Part shown: positions 14,610 through 24,074 of the stretch, in pieces
Numbering within the stretch: the first letter of the stretch is position 1
Layout: each line of letters starts with the position of its first letter
From: Deltaproteobacteria bacterium
GTDB taxonomy: Bacteria > Desulfobacterota > Deferrisomatia > Deferrisomatales > JACRMM01
DNA length: 64,000 bases
Direction: 5' to 3'
Assembly (NCBI GenBank): GCA_016214985.1
Contig: JACRMM010000018.1
Location: forward strand, 1-64,000
Translations under genes and position numbers: made by a program
The notes under the pieces: generated by a model
Seen by the model: only the letters and a program-made list of their open reading frames with translations
Told to the model about the DNA's origin: nothing
Database searches by the model: none

Positions 14610-15878
14610 TCACCGAAGCATGTCGCGGATCGGAACCCTCGCGGTCCTGGACGGCCGGATGTCGCGAACGATCTCCGCGGGGATCTCTCGCTTCGGGTCC
14701 CGGAGTCGGACCACCTCGCCAGGGCCCAGCACCCATCGGACCCGGACGAAACCGCAGGCGAGCCCGTGTGGCACGAAATCGTCGGGGCGGTCGGGGCTCG
14801 CCACGCTCCAAATGCGGTCTCCCTGTCGGCCGATCCCCATCTCGGAGACGCAGCTGAGCACGGTGCCGATCGCCTCGCCGCTCGAATCCAGCACCTGGGC
14901 CCCGCCGTCGTGCACGGAAACCTTTCGTACGTCGAAACCGACGAACGGGTAGGTGTGCTCGGGGTTCGTCACCCGTTCCAGGGCCGTCCTGCCGACGAAG
15001 TCCTTCGAGAATCCCCTCCGGTCGGATGTGTAGGGCAAGGCAAACGACCACGGGTGATGGAGAAACGGCCAGGGGCCGATGTCCTGGTGGGACAGGGGGA
15101 GCACGGCGCCGGCGCGGAGGCTGTCGCGGGCCGCCAGGCCGCAGCTCTTCAGATCAAAATCCTTACCGGCTGCGAAGAGCGCCTCCCAGACGCTCACGGC
15201 GTGCCGGCCGTCGACGTACAGCTCGAACCCGAATTCCCCGGTGTACCCGGTCCTCGAGAGCAGGACCGGCGTTCCGTCGGTCAGGTGAACCGCCTCGGAT
15301 CGCGGCGCACCGACACGAAAGTTCCCCTTGAAGGTGAAGTACTCCATGCCCGAGAAGATCTCCTCGGGCTCGGCCAGCACACTGCGCAAGACCTTCGCGG
15401 CCGCCGGCCCCTGAACGTCGATCTTTCCCAGCCGATCCGTGAGATCCTCGACCTCCGCCTCGAGAGCCCCGCGGTGGCGGCGGAGGTGCTCCGCGACAGC
15501 GGCCCCCATGCCGGCGTTGACGACCGCGAGGTACACCTCAGGGGCAAACGGATAGACGATGGCGTCGTCGAGCACGCCGCCGTCCTCGTGCAGGAAGACC
15601 CCGTACAGGCATCGGCCCGGGTCGAGCGGCAGGGCCGGGGCCTCGAGACACGCCCCCAGGTCTCGCGTGTGGCACCGCTGCAGGAGGTCGAACGCCCCCG
15701 GCCCGGTCACGAGCAGGGCCGCCATGTGGCTCGTATCGAACAGCCCCACGGCGGTCAGCACGGCCAGGTGCTCGTCGCGAGCGCCCGAGGGGTACCACAG
15801 CGGCATCTCGTAGCCGCCGAACTCGGCCATGCTCGCACCGTGGGCCCGATGCCAGGCATTCAAGCTCGTCGTCTTCAT
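14610..15878 (-). CDS. gcvT: glycine cleavage system aminomethyltransferase (T protein)
   Basis: A 422-residue tetrahydrofolate-dependent aminomethyltransferase. Start ATG 15878 follows GGGGAGG and gives the family-typical MKTTSLNAWHRAHGASMAEF. Folate-site and fold landmarks include 'GLFDTSHMAALLVTGP', 'GGVLDDAIVYPFAPEVYL' and 'LLSRTGYTGEFGFELYV'. It is somewhat longer than the usual 360-375 residues, with a distinctive insertion near 'SHQDIGPWPFLHHPWSFALPY', a variant seen in some anaerobe GcvT proteins. The role in the complex is clear from the operon. Confidence 0.94.
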   Translation of the reverse strand: MKTTSLNAWHRAHGASMAEFGGYEMPLWYPSGARDEHLAVLTAVGLFDTSHMAALLVTGPGAFDLLQRCHTRDLGACLEAPALPLDPGRCLYGVFLHEDGGVLDDAIVYPFAPEVYLAVVNAGMGAAVAEHLRRHRGALEAEVEDLTDRLGKIDVQGPAAAKVLRSVLAEPEEIFSGMEYFTFKGNFRVGAPRSEAVHLTDGTPVLLSRTGYTGEFGFELYVDGRHAVSVWEALFAAGKDFDLKSCGLAARDSLRAGAVLPLSHQDIGPWPFLHHPWSFALPYTSDRRGFSKDFVGRTALERVTNPEHTYPFVGFDVRKVSVHDGGAQVLDSSGEAIGTVLSCVSEMGIGRQGDRIWSVASPDRPDDFVPHGLACGFVRVRWVLGPGEVVRLRDPKREIPAEIVRDIRPSRTARVPIRDMLR

Positions 15879-15925
15879 CGTCCTCCCCGGGCGGAGCCCG
15901 CCCTGCGCGCCAACGAAGGCCACGC

Positions 15926-16831
15926 CTACCCTCGGCACCGCTCCTCGCCGGCTACGCGCGCGAAGCGGCCCCGAACATGAGCCTCGGCCGCCCGGTAGGA
16001 CGTCCGCGCCAGCGGCGACGAGGCGACGAAGCCGAACCCCAGCTCTCGGGCCTTGTCCCCGAGCCGGGTAAACGCTTCCGGCGGCAGGTACTCGCGCACC
16101 GGCGCGTGATGCTGCGTCGGCTGAAGGTACTGGCCCAACACCAGGATCTCGACGCCGGCGGAGCGCAGGTCGCGCATCGCCGCCTCGACCTCGCCTTCCG
16201 TCTCACCGAACCCGAGCAGGATCGAAGACTTGGTGATCCCATCGCAAACGTGCGCCTTGGCCTTTGACAGCACCTCCAGGGATCGCCGGAACCTGAACCG
16301 TCCATGCCGCAAGACGGGCGTCAACCGCTCGACGACTTCGAGGTTGTGGGCGAGCACGTCCGGCGCGGCCCCCAGGACCGTCTCCAGGGGTCCCCCCAAG
16401 TAGTCCGGCACCAGCAACTCCACCGCGGGAGAGGGGGTCAGCTCCTTCAGGCACCGCACGGTCTCCGCGAACGCGGAGGCGCCCCCGTCGGGCAGGTCAT
16501 CGCGTGTCACCGAGGTCACGACCACGTAGTCCAGCCCCAGTTCCCGAGCGGCCTGGGCCACCCGCGCACCCTCCGTTTCATCGCCGATCGCGCCCCCAGG
16601 GTCTCCGCGGGTCACTGCGCAGAACCCGCACCCTCGCGTACACGTGTCCCCCAGGATCAGGAACGTCGCCGTCCCCGCCCCCCAGCACTCCGCCAGGTTC
16701 GGGCACCGGGCGTGCTCGCACACTGTGGTCAGGTTCTGGCGGGCGACCGCGCTCCGCACGGACCGACAGCGCTCCCCCTCCGGAAGGCGGACTCGAAACC
16801 AGGGAGGTATTCGCGCGCGGGTTGGTCCCAT
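15926..16831 (-). CDS. lipA: lipoyl synthase
   Basis: A 301-residue radical-SAM enzyme that inserts two sulphurs into octanoyl-protein, here most likely octanoyl-GcvH. The auxiliary cluster motif CEHARCPNLAEC (CX4CX5C) and the radical-SAM motif CTRGCGFC (CX3CX2C) are both intact, as is the C-terminal 'SSPLARTSYRAAE' region with the catalytic serine. ATG 16831 is favoured over a TTG six bases upstream because GGAG lies eight bases before it. It precedes gcvT by 47 bases, so one transcript can produce both the carrier protein and its cofactor-making enzyme. Confidence 0.95.
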   Translation of the reverse strand: MGPTRARIPPWFRVRLPEGERCRSVRSAVARQNLTTVCEHARCPNLAECWGAGTATFLILGDTCTRGCGFCAVTRGDPGGAIGDETEGARVAQAARELGLDYVVVTSVTRDDLPDGGASAFAETVRCLKELTPSPAVELLVPDYLGGPLETVLGAAPDVLAHNLEVVERLTPVLRHGRFRFRRSLEVLSKAKAHVCDGITKSSILLGFGETEGEVEAAMRDLRSAGVEILVLGQYLQPTQHHAPVREYLPPEAFTRLGDKARELGFGFVASSPLARTSYRAAEAHVRGRFARVAGEERCRG

Positions 16832-16942
16832 GATCAAAGCTCCGTGCCTGTCGGCGGCCCCGCCGGGGTCATCGGCTCCCCGCCCTGCACCGTCCTGGCC
16901 AAGCGAGAGGCCCCGATGGGGACGCCGCGCTCTGCCCTCCGG

Positions 16943-17512
16943 TCACGCTTCGCCGACGAGGTCCGCCGCCGGCCGGTCCTTCGCCACCTGGGTCCCGGCC
17001 TCCCATCCGAGGGCCAGGGCCTTTCGGTTGGCGTCCTCGGTCCCCGCAGGCACGCGGGCCAGCACCGCGGCCTCCAGTGCCCTGGCCGTGACCACCCCCG
17101 TGGCCCCGGCCAGGACCCCCAGGGCCGCGATGTTCGCGAAAAGCTCCCGCTCCAGCGCCTCCCTCACCAGCCGGGTGATGGGTACGGCCAACGCGGCCGA
17201 GGTGGGGGGAGCGGGCACGAGATCCGCGTCCACGATGAGCACACCGTCGTCCTTCAGGTCGTGGTAGTACGTGTCGCAGGACTCCTGGGTCATGGCCAGC
17301 AGGACGTCGAGCTTCTGGGCCTTGGGGTAGTGGATCGGCTCGTCGCTGATCACGACCTCCGCCTTGCTCGACCCTCCCCGAGCCTCGGGCCCGTAGGACT
17401 GGGTCTGACAGACGTACCTGCCGTCGTGGATCCCGGCCGCCTCAGCCAGGATGATCCCTGCCGTGATCAGGCCCTGCCCGCCGGAGCCGGCCAGGCGGAT
17501 CTCGGTTCGCAT
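16943..17512 (-). CDS. korC: 2-oxoacid:ferredoxin oxidoreductase gamma subunit
   Basis: A 189-residue gamma subunit of a KorABCD-type enzyme. It starts MRTEIRLAGSGGQGLITAGI, contains 'SYGPEARGGSSKAEVVIS', and has the 'FANIAALGVLAGATGVV' block of the POR/KOR gamma family. The start is supported by AAGGAGG eight bases upstream. It is the last gene of the kor operon, 74 bases after korB. The substrate is most likely 2-oxoglutarate by gene order and similarity, but a branched-chain 2-oxoacid cannot be excluded. Confidence 0.9.
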   Translation of the reverse strand: MRTEIRLAGSGGQGLITAGIILAEAAGIHDGRYVCQTQSYGPEARGGSSKAEVVISDEPIHYPKAQKLDVLLAMTQESCDTYYHDLKDDGVLIVDADLVPAPPTSAALAVPITRLVREALERELFANIAALGVLAGATGVVTARALEAAVLARVPAGTEDANRKALALGWEAGTQVAKDRPAADLVGEA

Positions 17513-17586
17513 CGCGTCCTCCTTGGGTCGCAGCCTGAGGGGGGAAGTCCCGGAGGCCCGCCGTCGCCACCGCTCTCGCCCGGGCC

Positions 17587-18432
17587 TTAGCCTCGCCCGA
17601 CCGCCGCTTGCGCCGCCGCCTGCCGCAGCGCCTCGTAGGCCTGCGTGTACTCGTGCGCCGTCCGCTCCACGAGCACCCCCGTCACGATCCGCCCCGCGCG
17701 CTCCTCGGGGCTGAGGCCCTCGGCCTTCTGCACGGGAAGCGCGACCTGCTTTTGCCACTTCATCATCTCTACCGGAGTCCCCGGCCGGTTGCGCCGACCG
17801 TAGCAGGTGGGGCAGGCGGCGATCACCTCGACGACCGCAAACCCCGGGTGCACGAAGGCCCGCTGGAGCAGCTGATCGAGCTCGGTGACGTGGTAGCTCG
17901 TCGAGCGCGCCACGAACGTGGCGCCCGCGGCAGCCGCGAGCGCGGCGATGTCGAAGGGCTGGTCGAGGCTCCCCAGCGGCGCGGTCGTCGCCCGCGCCCC
18001 CTGCGGGGTCGTCGGGCTCTGCTGCCCCCCGGTCATGCCGTAGATGAAGTTGTTGACGATCACGGCCGTCATGTCGAGGTTTCTCCGGCAGGCGTGGATG
18101 AAGTGGTTGCCCCCGATGCCTACGGCGTCGCCGTCGCCCATGAGCACGATAGCCTTCAGACCGGGCCGTACGAGCTTGGCGCCCGTGGCGAAGGTCAGGG
18201 CGCGGCCGTGCGCCGTGTGCAGCGTGTTGAAGTCCGCGTACACCGGCGCCCGGCTCGAGCACCCGATGCCGCTCGCGAGCAACACCTCGTCCTTCGTCCA
18301 CCCGGTCCGATCGATGGCCCGGATGAGCGAGCCCAGCACGATCCCGTTGCCGCACCCCGCGCACCAGATAGGGGGGAATTTCTTCGCCGCCCGAAAGTAG
18401 TGGCGGATCGTCCCCTGCTTCGGCGCCTCCAT
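17587..18432 (-). CDS. korB: 2-oxoacid:ferredoxin oxidoreductase beta subunit (TPP-binding)
   Basis: A 281-residue thiamine-diphosphate subunit. 'FPPIWCAGCGNGIVLGSLI' contains the CxGCG motif. 'VLMGDGDAVGIGGNHFIHA' followed by 'VNNFIYGMTGGQQSPTTP' is the TPP/Mg binding block. The ATG at 18432 shares a TGATG overlap with the korA stop, so the start is well supported. Together with the alpha subunit it catalyses ferredoxin-dependent oxidative decarboxylation, or reductive carboxylation, of a 2-oxoacid. Confidence 0.94.
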   Translation of the reverse strand: MEAPKQGTIRHYFRAAKKFPPIWCAGCGNGIVLGSLIRAIDRTGWTKDEVLLASGIGCSSRAPVYADFNTLHTAHGRALTFATGAKLVRPGLKAIVLMGDGDAVGIGGNHFIHACRRNLDMTAVIVNNFIYGMTGGQQSPTTPQGARATTAPLGSLDQPFDIAALAAAAGATFVARSTSYHVTELDQLLQRAFVHPGFAVVEVIAACPTCYGRRNRPGTPVEMMKWQKQVALPVQKAEGLSPEERAGRIVTGVLVERTAHEYTQAYEALRQAAAQAAVGRG

Positions 18433-19571
18433 CACACCACCTCCCGCAGCGCCCGGGCAATCTCAGCCGGGGTGATCAGTTCCCCGTCCACCCGGCTGAG
18501 CTTTCGCACGTCGCACCGGCCCCGGGCGACCCGCAGCACCTCCCGGTAGACCTGGCCCCGGTTCATCTCCGCGACGAGGATCGTCCCGACCTGGTCCACC
18601 ACGCGCTCGACCGCGGCGCGGGGAAAGGGCCACAGGGTCTGGAGCTCGAGGAGTCCCACGGCCTTGCCCTGCACCCGCAGCCCCTCGACCGCCTGCGCGG
18701 CGCTTCGCGCCACGGCACCGTAGGCCAGCACTGCCACCTGGGCGTCCTCGGTCCCGGTGGCGCGCGTCCGGCAGATCTCGCGAAACCCCCGCTCGATCTT
18801 GCGGAACAGCCGATCCGTGCCCTCGAGCACCTCCGCCTTCTTCTGGGTGGGGAACCCGCGCCGGTCGTGCACAAGGCCGGTGACATGGTAGCGGTACCCG
18901 TCCCCGAAGGCTGCCATGGGCGGCACCCCGGTGTTGGTGTCCTCGTAGGGAATGTACCACTCCGGCGGCATGGTGGGCCGGATCCGCTCGACGCGCTCCA
19001 CTGCTTCGGCGGCCGGAAGCCGCACCTTCTCCCGCATGTGCCCGACCACCTCGTCCAGGAGCACGATCACGGGGTTTCGGTACTTCTCCGCCAGGTTGAA
19101 CGCCCGCGCCGTCGTGTCGAAGGCGTCGCGCACCGACGAGGCCGTCAGCACGATGATCGGGTGGTCGCCGTGGGTGCCCCACCGCGCCTGCATCACGTCG
19201 CCCTGGGAGGGGCTCGTCGGCAGGCCCGTGGACGGCCCCGCCCGCATCACGTCGACGATCACCACCGGAATCTCGGCGATGCACCCGTAGCCGATGAGCT
19301 CCTGCATGAGACTGAACCCGGGACCGGAGGTCGCGGTCATGGCCTTGGCGCCCGCCAGGCTCGCCCCCAGGCACGCGCCGAGGCTCGCGATCTCGTCCTC
19401 CATCTGGATGAACGTGCCGCCGGCCGCCGGCAGGCGGACGGCCAGGCCCTCCGCCACCTCGGTCGACGGCGTGATCGGGTACCCGGCGTAGAACGAGCAG
19501 CCCACCGCCATTGCCGCCTCCACCACCGCCTCGTTCCCCTGCAGCAACAGCTCCCGCGGCGCTTGGCTCAT
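18432..19571 (-). CDS. korA: 2-oxoacid:ferredoxin oxidoreductase alpha subunit
   Basis: A 379-residue alpha subunit. 'GCSFYAGYPITPSTEVAEGL', 'FIQMEDEIASLGACLGASLA' and 'ATSGPGFSLMQE' are diagnostic of the KorA/VorB family. The ATG at 19571 overlaps the ferredoxin-subunit stop (ATGA). The 'MPPEWYIPYEDTNTGVPPM' region is typical of the short (not fused) KOR alpha chains. In an anaerobe this enzyme could run oxidatively or in a reductive TCA direction; the sequence does not tell which. Confidence 0.94.
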   Translation of the reverse strand: MSQAPRELLLQGNEAVVEAAMAVGCSFYAGYPITPSTEVAEGLAVRLPAAGGTFIQMEDEIASLGACLGASLAGAKAMTATSGPGFSLMQELIGYGCIAEIPVVIVDVMRAGPSTGLPTSPSQGDVMQARWGTHGDHPIIVLTASSVRDAFDTTARAFNLAEKYRNPVIVLLDEVVGHMREKVRLPAAEAVERVERIRPTMPPEWYIPYEDTNTGVPPMAAFGDGYRYHVTGLVHDRRGFPTQKKAEVLEGTDRLFRKIERGFREICRTRATGTEDAQVAVLAYGAVARSAAQAVEGLRVQGKAVGLLELQTLWPFPRAAVERVVDQVGTILVAEMNRGQVYREVLRVARGRCDVRKLSRVDGELITPAEIARALREVV

Positions 19572-19822
19572 GACGGCTCCTTCCCTCCGGTCACCGAGAT
19601 CGCGAAGTCGGGGCACCGAAGCTCGCACAGCCGGCACCCCACGCAGTCCTGCGGCCTGGCCACCACCGGCCTTCCGTCGGGCGCCGCGTCGAACACCGCT
19701 TTCGGGCAAAAGGCGATGCAGATGCCACACCGTTTGCACCACGCCTCGTAGATCGTCACCGCCCCCGTGCCGCCCCTGGCCTTCTTTCCCGTGGGCTGCC
19801 GCGCACCTTGCTTCGGTGTCAT
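19568..19822 (-). CDS. korD: 2-oxoacid:ferredoxin oxidoreductase delta (ferredoxin) subunit
   Basis: An 84-residue two-cluster ferredoxin, first gene of the kor operon. The motifs CKRCGICIAFCPK and CVGCRLCELRCPD are complete for two [4Fe-4S] clusters. The basic N-terminus (KQGARQPTGKKARG) is typical of delta subunits of KOR-type enzymes. It carries electrons from the TPP site to soluble ferredoxin. The stop overlaps the korA start. Confidence 0.94.
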   Translation of the reverse strand: MTPKQGARQPTGKKARGGTGAVTIYEAWCKRCGICIAFCPKAVFDAAPDGRPVVARPQDCVGCRLCELRCPDFAISVTGGKEPS

Positions 19823-19866
19823 TCAACTCTCTCCCTTGCGGCCGTCCGCCGCTCCCCCCCTCCTCC

Positions 19867-19894
19867 ATCTGACCTCGTTCCCGGGCGACGTCAA
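19867..19894 (-). promoter_or_regulatory. candidate promoter for the kor operon
   Basis: TTGACG (19889-19894, minus strand) is followed 16 bases later by TCAGAT (19867-19872), a weak -10 with three matches. It lies 45 bases upstream of the korD start. The -35 is good and the -10 poor, so the call is tentative. Confidence 0.35.
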
Positions 19895-20143
19895 GCGCCC
19901 CGAAGGACGTCCCCGGCCGATCCGATGCTGCGCGCCGCCGCCTCCCTCTCCGGAGCGCAGACCCCCTCCGCCGCTCGGTTCCGTGCTCTCGCCAGCGGTC
20001 GCCTCGCAGCGCCCCTCGCGCCGCAGGGGCCCCGCACCGGCGCCGCGGACCGCGGGGCGCCGGCCGCATGAATCGATCATCGACCGGAAGCGCTCCGGCG
20101 GCAAGAGGGTTGCGTGACCACCGGGGAGCGATTCAGGGCGCCG

Positions 20144-20173
20144 TTGACTCCGGGGAGTCCGCTCCTCTAGAGT
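20144..20173 (+). promoter_or_regulatory. candidate promoter for uppP-ftsK
   Basis: TTGACT (20144-20149) and TAGAGT (20168-20173) are separated by 18 bases. They lie about 58 bases before the uppP ATG at 20231. The layout (TTGAC, 18-base spacer, TAGA-type -10) matches the promoter at 9865-9894. Confidence 0.5.
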
Positions 20174-20230
20174 AAGCTGTTTCGTAGTGTATTCGTGCCC
20201 GCCGTGGGCTCGTCCGGCGCAGAAGGCGAC

Positions 20231-21055
20231 ATGGACTGGATTCAGGCTCTCTTATTGGGCGTCGTAGAGGGGGTGACCGAGTACCTCCCGGTCAGCTCCA
20301 CAGGCCACCTCATCCTGGTGCAACGCCTCCTGGGCATCGGAGGCGGTGAGGCGGCCGACGCCTTCGCCATCTGCATCCAGGCCGGCGCCATCGCCGCCGT
20401 CCTGGGGCTCTACCGGGGACGGATCGCCCAGATTCTCCGCGGCCTCCTGGGACGCGACGCCGCGGGACGCCTGCTCCTCGTGAACCTCCTGTATGCGTTC
20501 GCGCCGGCCGTGGTCCTGGGCCTCCTTCTGGAAAAGCGGATCAAGGCGCACCTCTTCAACCTTCCGGCCATCACCGCCGCATGGCTCGTCGGCGGGCTCG
20601 CGATCCTTGCCGCTTCCCGCTGGGCTCGGAGGGAGGGCCGGGGCGACGGGAAGCCCCTGGAGGAGCTCACCACCGCCGGTGCCCTGACCATCGGGTTCCT
20701 CCAGTGCGTGGCCATGTGGCCAGGCACCAGCCGCAGCCTCGTGACCATCCTGGGAGGGCTCCTCGCTGGGCTCGGCGTGGGGCCGGCGGTCGAGTTCAGC
20801 TTCCTTCTGGGCGTCGTCACCCTCTCGGCGGCCACAGCCCATGACGTCTGGACCCACGGGGCCGCCATGGTGAGCGCCTACCATTGGCCGAGCCTGCTCG
20901 TCGGCTTTGCCGCAGCGACCGTGGCCGCTGCCGCCGCCGTGAAGTGGATGGTCGGGTACCTGCGCCGCCACGGCCTCGCGGTCTTCGGCTGGTACCGAAT
21001 ACTCCTGGCCCTGGGCGCGGGTGGTGCCCTCCTGACGGGAAGGCTCGTCGGATGA
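20231..21055 (+). CDS. uppP: undecaprenyl-diphosphatase
   Basis: A 274-residue membrane phosphatase that recycles undecaprenyl diphosphate to the monophosphate carrier for peptidoglycan and other glycans. The two catalytic signatures are intact: '[17 protein letters not shown]' and '[15 protein letters not shown]'. About eight hydrophobic segments are present. ATG 20231 follows GAAGG; an upstream GTG-type extension is not family-like. The stop overlaps ftsK (ATGA), an operon with cell-envelope and division logic. Confidence 0.95.
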   Translation: MDWIQALLLGVVEGVTEYLPVSSTGHLILVQRLLGIGGGEAADAFAICIQAGAIAAVLGLYRGRIAQILRGLLGRDAAGRLLLVNLLYAFAPAVVLGLLLEKRIKAHLFNLPAITAAWLVGGLAILAASRWARREGRGDGKPLEELTTAGALTIGFLQCVAMWPGTSRSLVTILGGLLAGLGVGPAVEFSFLLGVVTLSAATAHDVWTHGAAMVSAYHWPSLLVGFAAATVAAAAAVKWMVGYLRRHGLAVFGWYRILLALGAGGALLTGRLVG

Positions 21056-23286
21056 AGGGCAAGAGCAGGGAGAAGGCCACGACGGACACCGCGCCGGCCG
21101 CCGCGCGGCTCACGGACCGAGTCCGCTCCGAGCTCAAAGGCATCGCCTTGGGCCTCGTATGCGTGTTCCTCCTCCTCGCCCTCGTCTCCCACTCGGTCGG
21201 AGACCCGGGGTGGGGAGACACCGGAGCCGGCGGGAGCCCCGCAAACCTGGGCGGCTACGTCGGCGCCTACGTTTCCCGGTTTCTCCTCCAGTTCTTCGGC
21301 TACGTGGCGTACCTGCTTCCCCTCGCGATCGGGCTCTACGCCGTGCGGTTCCTCATGCTCAAACCGATCGCGTATCCCGGGTGGGCCGCACTGGGCTATG
21401 CCTTTCTGACCCTGACGCTCACCGGGCTCCTCAGCTTCGCCTTCGGGGACACCGCGCCGGGTCGGCCGGGGCAGGTCCTGGCCGGAGGGGGGGTCGGGCT
21501 CGTCGTGTCCCAGGGGCTCGCGCGGTACTTCAATCGCGTGGGCGCCGTGCTGATCCTGGGGACGGCCTGTCTTTCTGCGCTCATGTTCACAGTCAACTTC
21601 TCGCTGTTCGCATTCTGGGAGGGGCTTCGCCTGGTGGCCCTCGCGATCTCGTCCCGCACCGAGGCAGCGTTCGCCAAGTCGGACCTCGAGTTGGCCGACG
21701 ACGGGATCCGAACGAGCCGCAAGCGCAAGGCGCCGAAGGAGAAGGTGGGGCCCGAGCCCGACATCGTGTCGGACCGCCGGCCTTCGGAGACACCCCACAA
21801 GCCCGTGAAGCCGGTCGCCCAGGAGGCGTTCCCCTTCGCCCTGGAGATCGACGGCTTCCGTCTGCCGCCCCTCGAGCTCCTGGACCCAGTCCCTCCGGGC
21901 GAGGGCGGACCGGACAAGGAGAGCCTTCTCGCGGCGTCGCGCCTGCTGGAGAAGAAGCTCCTCGACTTCGGCGTTCAGGGCACCGTGGAGACGGTGCGGC
22001 CCGGCCCGGTCATCACCATGTACGAGTTCAAACCGGCCGCCGGCGTCAAGATCAACCGCATCGTGAACCTGGCCGACGACCTGGCCCTGGCCCTGCGTGC
22101 GCTTTCGGTGCGGATCGTGGCGCCCATCCCGGGCAAGGATGCGGTGGGGATCGAGGTGCCGAACACCCGGCGCGAGACGGTAACCCTGCGCGACATCCTC
22201 TCCGCGGCGCCCTATCAGGAAGCCAAGTCCAAGCTCGCGCTCGCGCTGGGCAAGGACATCGCAGGGAACCCCTTCGTGACCGACCTTTCGAGAGCTCCCC
22301 ATTTGCTCGTGGCCGGCGCCACGGGATCGGGCAAGAGCGTGGCGGTCCACGCCATGATCGCGAGCCTGCTCTTCCGGGCCACCCCCAAGGACGTGCGGCT
22401 GCTCATCGTCGACCCGAAGATGCTCGAGCTCTCGGTGTACAACGACATTCCGCACCTGCTCCTGCCGGTCGTGACCGAGGCCAAGAAGGCGGCCGTGGCG
22501 CTTCGCTGGGCGGTCGTGGAGATGGAGCGCCGGTATCGCCTCATGGCCGATGAGGGGGTCCGAAACCTCGCCACGTACAACAAGAAGATCGAGAAACGAC
22601 TGAAGGACCTGGGCTCTGCGCCACCACCCCTCGACGAGAACGTGGAGCTGCTGCCGTTCATCGTGGTGATCATCGACGAGCTCGCCGACCTCATGATGGT
22701 ATCGTCCAAGGACGTGGAAGAGTCCATCGCCCGGCTGGCCCAGATGGCCCGGGCCTCGGGGATCCACCTCATCATCGCCACCCAGCGGCCGTCGGTGGAC
22801 GTCATCACCGGCCTCATCAAAGCGAACTTCCCGGCGCGGATCGCCTTCCAGGTGGCCTCGCGGATCGACTCGCGCACGATCCTCGACTCCATGGGAGCCG
22901 AGGCACTGCTCGGCGGAGGCGACATGCTCTTCTTGCCGCCCGGCACCGCCAAGATGGAGCGCCTGCACGGCTCGTTCGTCTCGGAGGAGGAGATCTCCCG
23001 CCTGTGCCGGTTCCTGCGGGAGCAGGCCGAGCCCCAGTACGACGAGTCGATCCTGGAGGAGCCCGAAGAATCGACGTTCGAGGATGACCCCGAGTTCGAC
23101 GAGCTCTACGATCAGGCCATCCAGGTCGTCGCCGAGACGCGACAGGCGTCGGTCTCCATGGTGCAGAGGCGCCTGAAAATCGGGTACAACCGGGCGGCGC
23201 GCATGGTGGAGCGGATGGAGCGAGAAGGGGTCGTCGGGCCGTCGCGAGGCGCCAAGCCACGGGAAGTGTACGCCCAGAAGTTGTAG
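21052..23286 (+). CDS. ftsK: DNA translocase FtsK
   Basis: A 744-residue septal DNA translocase that pumps chromosome ends through the division septum. About four membrane segments lie in the first 190 residues, then a short linker. The motor contains Walker A 'GATGSGKSV' and Walker B '[13 protein letters not shown]', and the C-terminal winged-helix gamma domain ends '...[18 protein letters not shown]'. The linker is short, as in SpoIIIE-type FtsK. The start is set by the ATGA overlap with uppP. The stop codon TAG is the first part of a GC-rich palindrome (see 23283-23305). Confidence 0.96.
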   Translation: MKGKSREKATTDTAPAAARLTDRVRSELKGIALGLVCVFLLLALVSHSVGDPGWGDTGAGGSPANLGGYVGAYVSRFLLQFFGYVAYLLPLAIGLYAVRFLMLKPIAYPGWAALGYAFLTLTLTGLLSFAFGDTAPGRPGQVLAGGGVGLVVSQGLARYFNRVGAVLILGTACLSALMFTVNFSLFAFWEGLRLVALAISSRTEAAFAKSDLELADDGIRTSRKRKAPKEKVGPEPDIVSDRRPSETPHKPVKPVAQEAFPFALEIDGFRLPPLELLDPVPPGEGGPDKESLLAASRLLEKKLLDFGVQGTVETVRPGPVITMYEFKPAAGVKINRIVNLADDLALALRALSVRIVAPIPGKDAVGIEVPNTRRETVTLRDILSAAPYQEAKSKLALALGKDIAGNPFVTDLSRAPHLLVAGATGSGKSVAVHAMIASLLFRATPKDVRLLIVDPKMLELSVYNDIPHLLLPVVTEAKKAAVALRWAVVEMERRYRLMADEGVRNLATYNKKIEKRLKDLGSAPPPLDENVELLPFIVVIIDELADLMMVSSKDVEESIARLAQMARASGIHLIIATQRPSVDVITGLIKANFPARIAFQVASRIDSRTILDSMGAEALLGGGDMLFLPPGTAKMERLHGSFVSEEEISRLCRFLREQAEPQYDESILEEPEESTFEDDPEFDELYDQAIQVVAETRQASVSMVQRRLKIGYNRAARMVERMEREGVVGPSRGAKPREVYAQKL

Positions 23287-23305
23287 GGCGGGGCGGGCCC
23301 CGCCC
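23283..23305. repeat. GTAGGGCGGGGC-type palindrome at the ftsK 3' end
   Basis: GGGCGGGG (23286-23293) and CCCCGCCC (23298-23305) form an 8-base stem with a CGGG loop directly at the ftsK stop codon. The sequence begins GTAGGGCGGGGC, the same 12 bases as the palindrome inside hsdS at 49227. It looks like a second member of one dispersed REP-like family. It may also dampen read-through into lolA, though there is no T-run. Confidence 0.6.
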
Positions 23306-23356
23306 ATGGCGGCCACCCCACGATGCCGGCGGGCACGCCCCGCCCGACGAGGATGC

Positions 23357-24004
23357 ATGAGCTTCCGCAAGACCTTGCCGATCGCCTTGCTCGCCCTGCT
23401 CGTCTCGACGAGCTGCCTCGCGGCCAGCGCCAAGTCGCTCCTGGAGGAGCTTCGCCGGACCTACGATTCGACCCGAGACCTGTCCGGCCGGTTCGTCCAG
23501 ACCTCTCACCTGGCCGCCGCCGGGATGGACCGCGTGGTGACCGGCAAGGTTGTGTTCAAGAAGGGCGGAAAGATGCGCTGGACGTACGAGGGCGACGACC
23601 CCCAGGAGATCGTCAGCGACGGCAAGACGCTGTGGATCTACCAGGTCCGGGACCGGAACGCCGTGCGCAAGGATCTGGCCGGGCTTCCGGCCAGCAGCCG
23701 GCTCGCCCTGGACCTGCTCTCCGGGTTCGAGGGGGTCGCCGACGCCTTCGACGTGAAAGCCTGCGGGGACGCGTGCCTCGAGCTTCGGCCGAGGGAGAGC
23801 CGCGCCGAGCTCACCCGCGTGATGCTCCAGCTGGAGCCCAAGGCAAGGGAGGTCCGGAGCGTCACCACCGAGGACTCCCTGGGCAACCGCACCCGCGTCG
23901 ACTTGAAGGACCTCCGCTGGAACACGGGCGTCAAGGACGACGTCTTCAACTTCAAGCCGCCCCGGGGCGTCGAGGTGCTCGAGGCCCCGGGAGGCGGGGG
24001 ATGA
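23357..24004 (+). CDS. lolA: outer-membrane lipoprotein carrier protein
   Basis: A 215-residue periplasmic chaperone that ferries lipoproteins from LolCDE to the outer membrane. It has a signal peptide (MSFRKTLPIALLALLVSTSC, then LAASA) and the family blocks 'LSGRFVQTSHLAA', 'GKVVFKKGGKMRWTYE' and 'DGKTLWIYQVRDRNAV'. ATG 23357 follows GAGG. Its presence shows the cell has an outer membrane. It lies 70 bases downstream of ftsK. Confidence 0.9.
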   Translation: MSFRKTLPIALLALLVSTSCLAASAKSLLEELRRTYDSTRDLSGRFVQTSHLAAAGMDRVVTGKVVFKKGGKMRWTYEGDDPQEIVSDGKTLWIYQVRDRNAVRKDLAGLPASSRLALDLLSGFEGVADAFDVKACGDACLELRPRESRAELTRVMLQLEPKAREVRSVTTEDSLGNRTRVDLKDLRWNTGVKDDVFNFKPPRGVEVLEAPGGGG

Positions 24005-24074
24005 CCGCGGTGCCGGGCGTGGGACGTCCGAAGCCGGGAGCCTCGTCTCCCGACGCCCGGAAAGGCAACCGTCG

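Larger units (their letters stand above)
19823..20230. other. divergent intergenic region between korD and uppP
   Basis: This 408-base gap separates the minus-strand kor operon from the plus-strand uppP-ftsK operon. A weak candidate promoter faces each way (19867-19894 minus, 20144-20173 plus). The remaining sequence is Pro/Arg-coding GC-rich DNA without a supported gene, RNA or repeat. Confidence 0.6.

Noticed and set aside
20878..23433. Minus-strand open frame of 851 codons opposite ftsK
   Set aside because: Antisense shadow of ftsK; composition is His/Arg/Gly-rich with no motifs.
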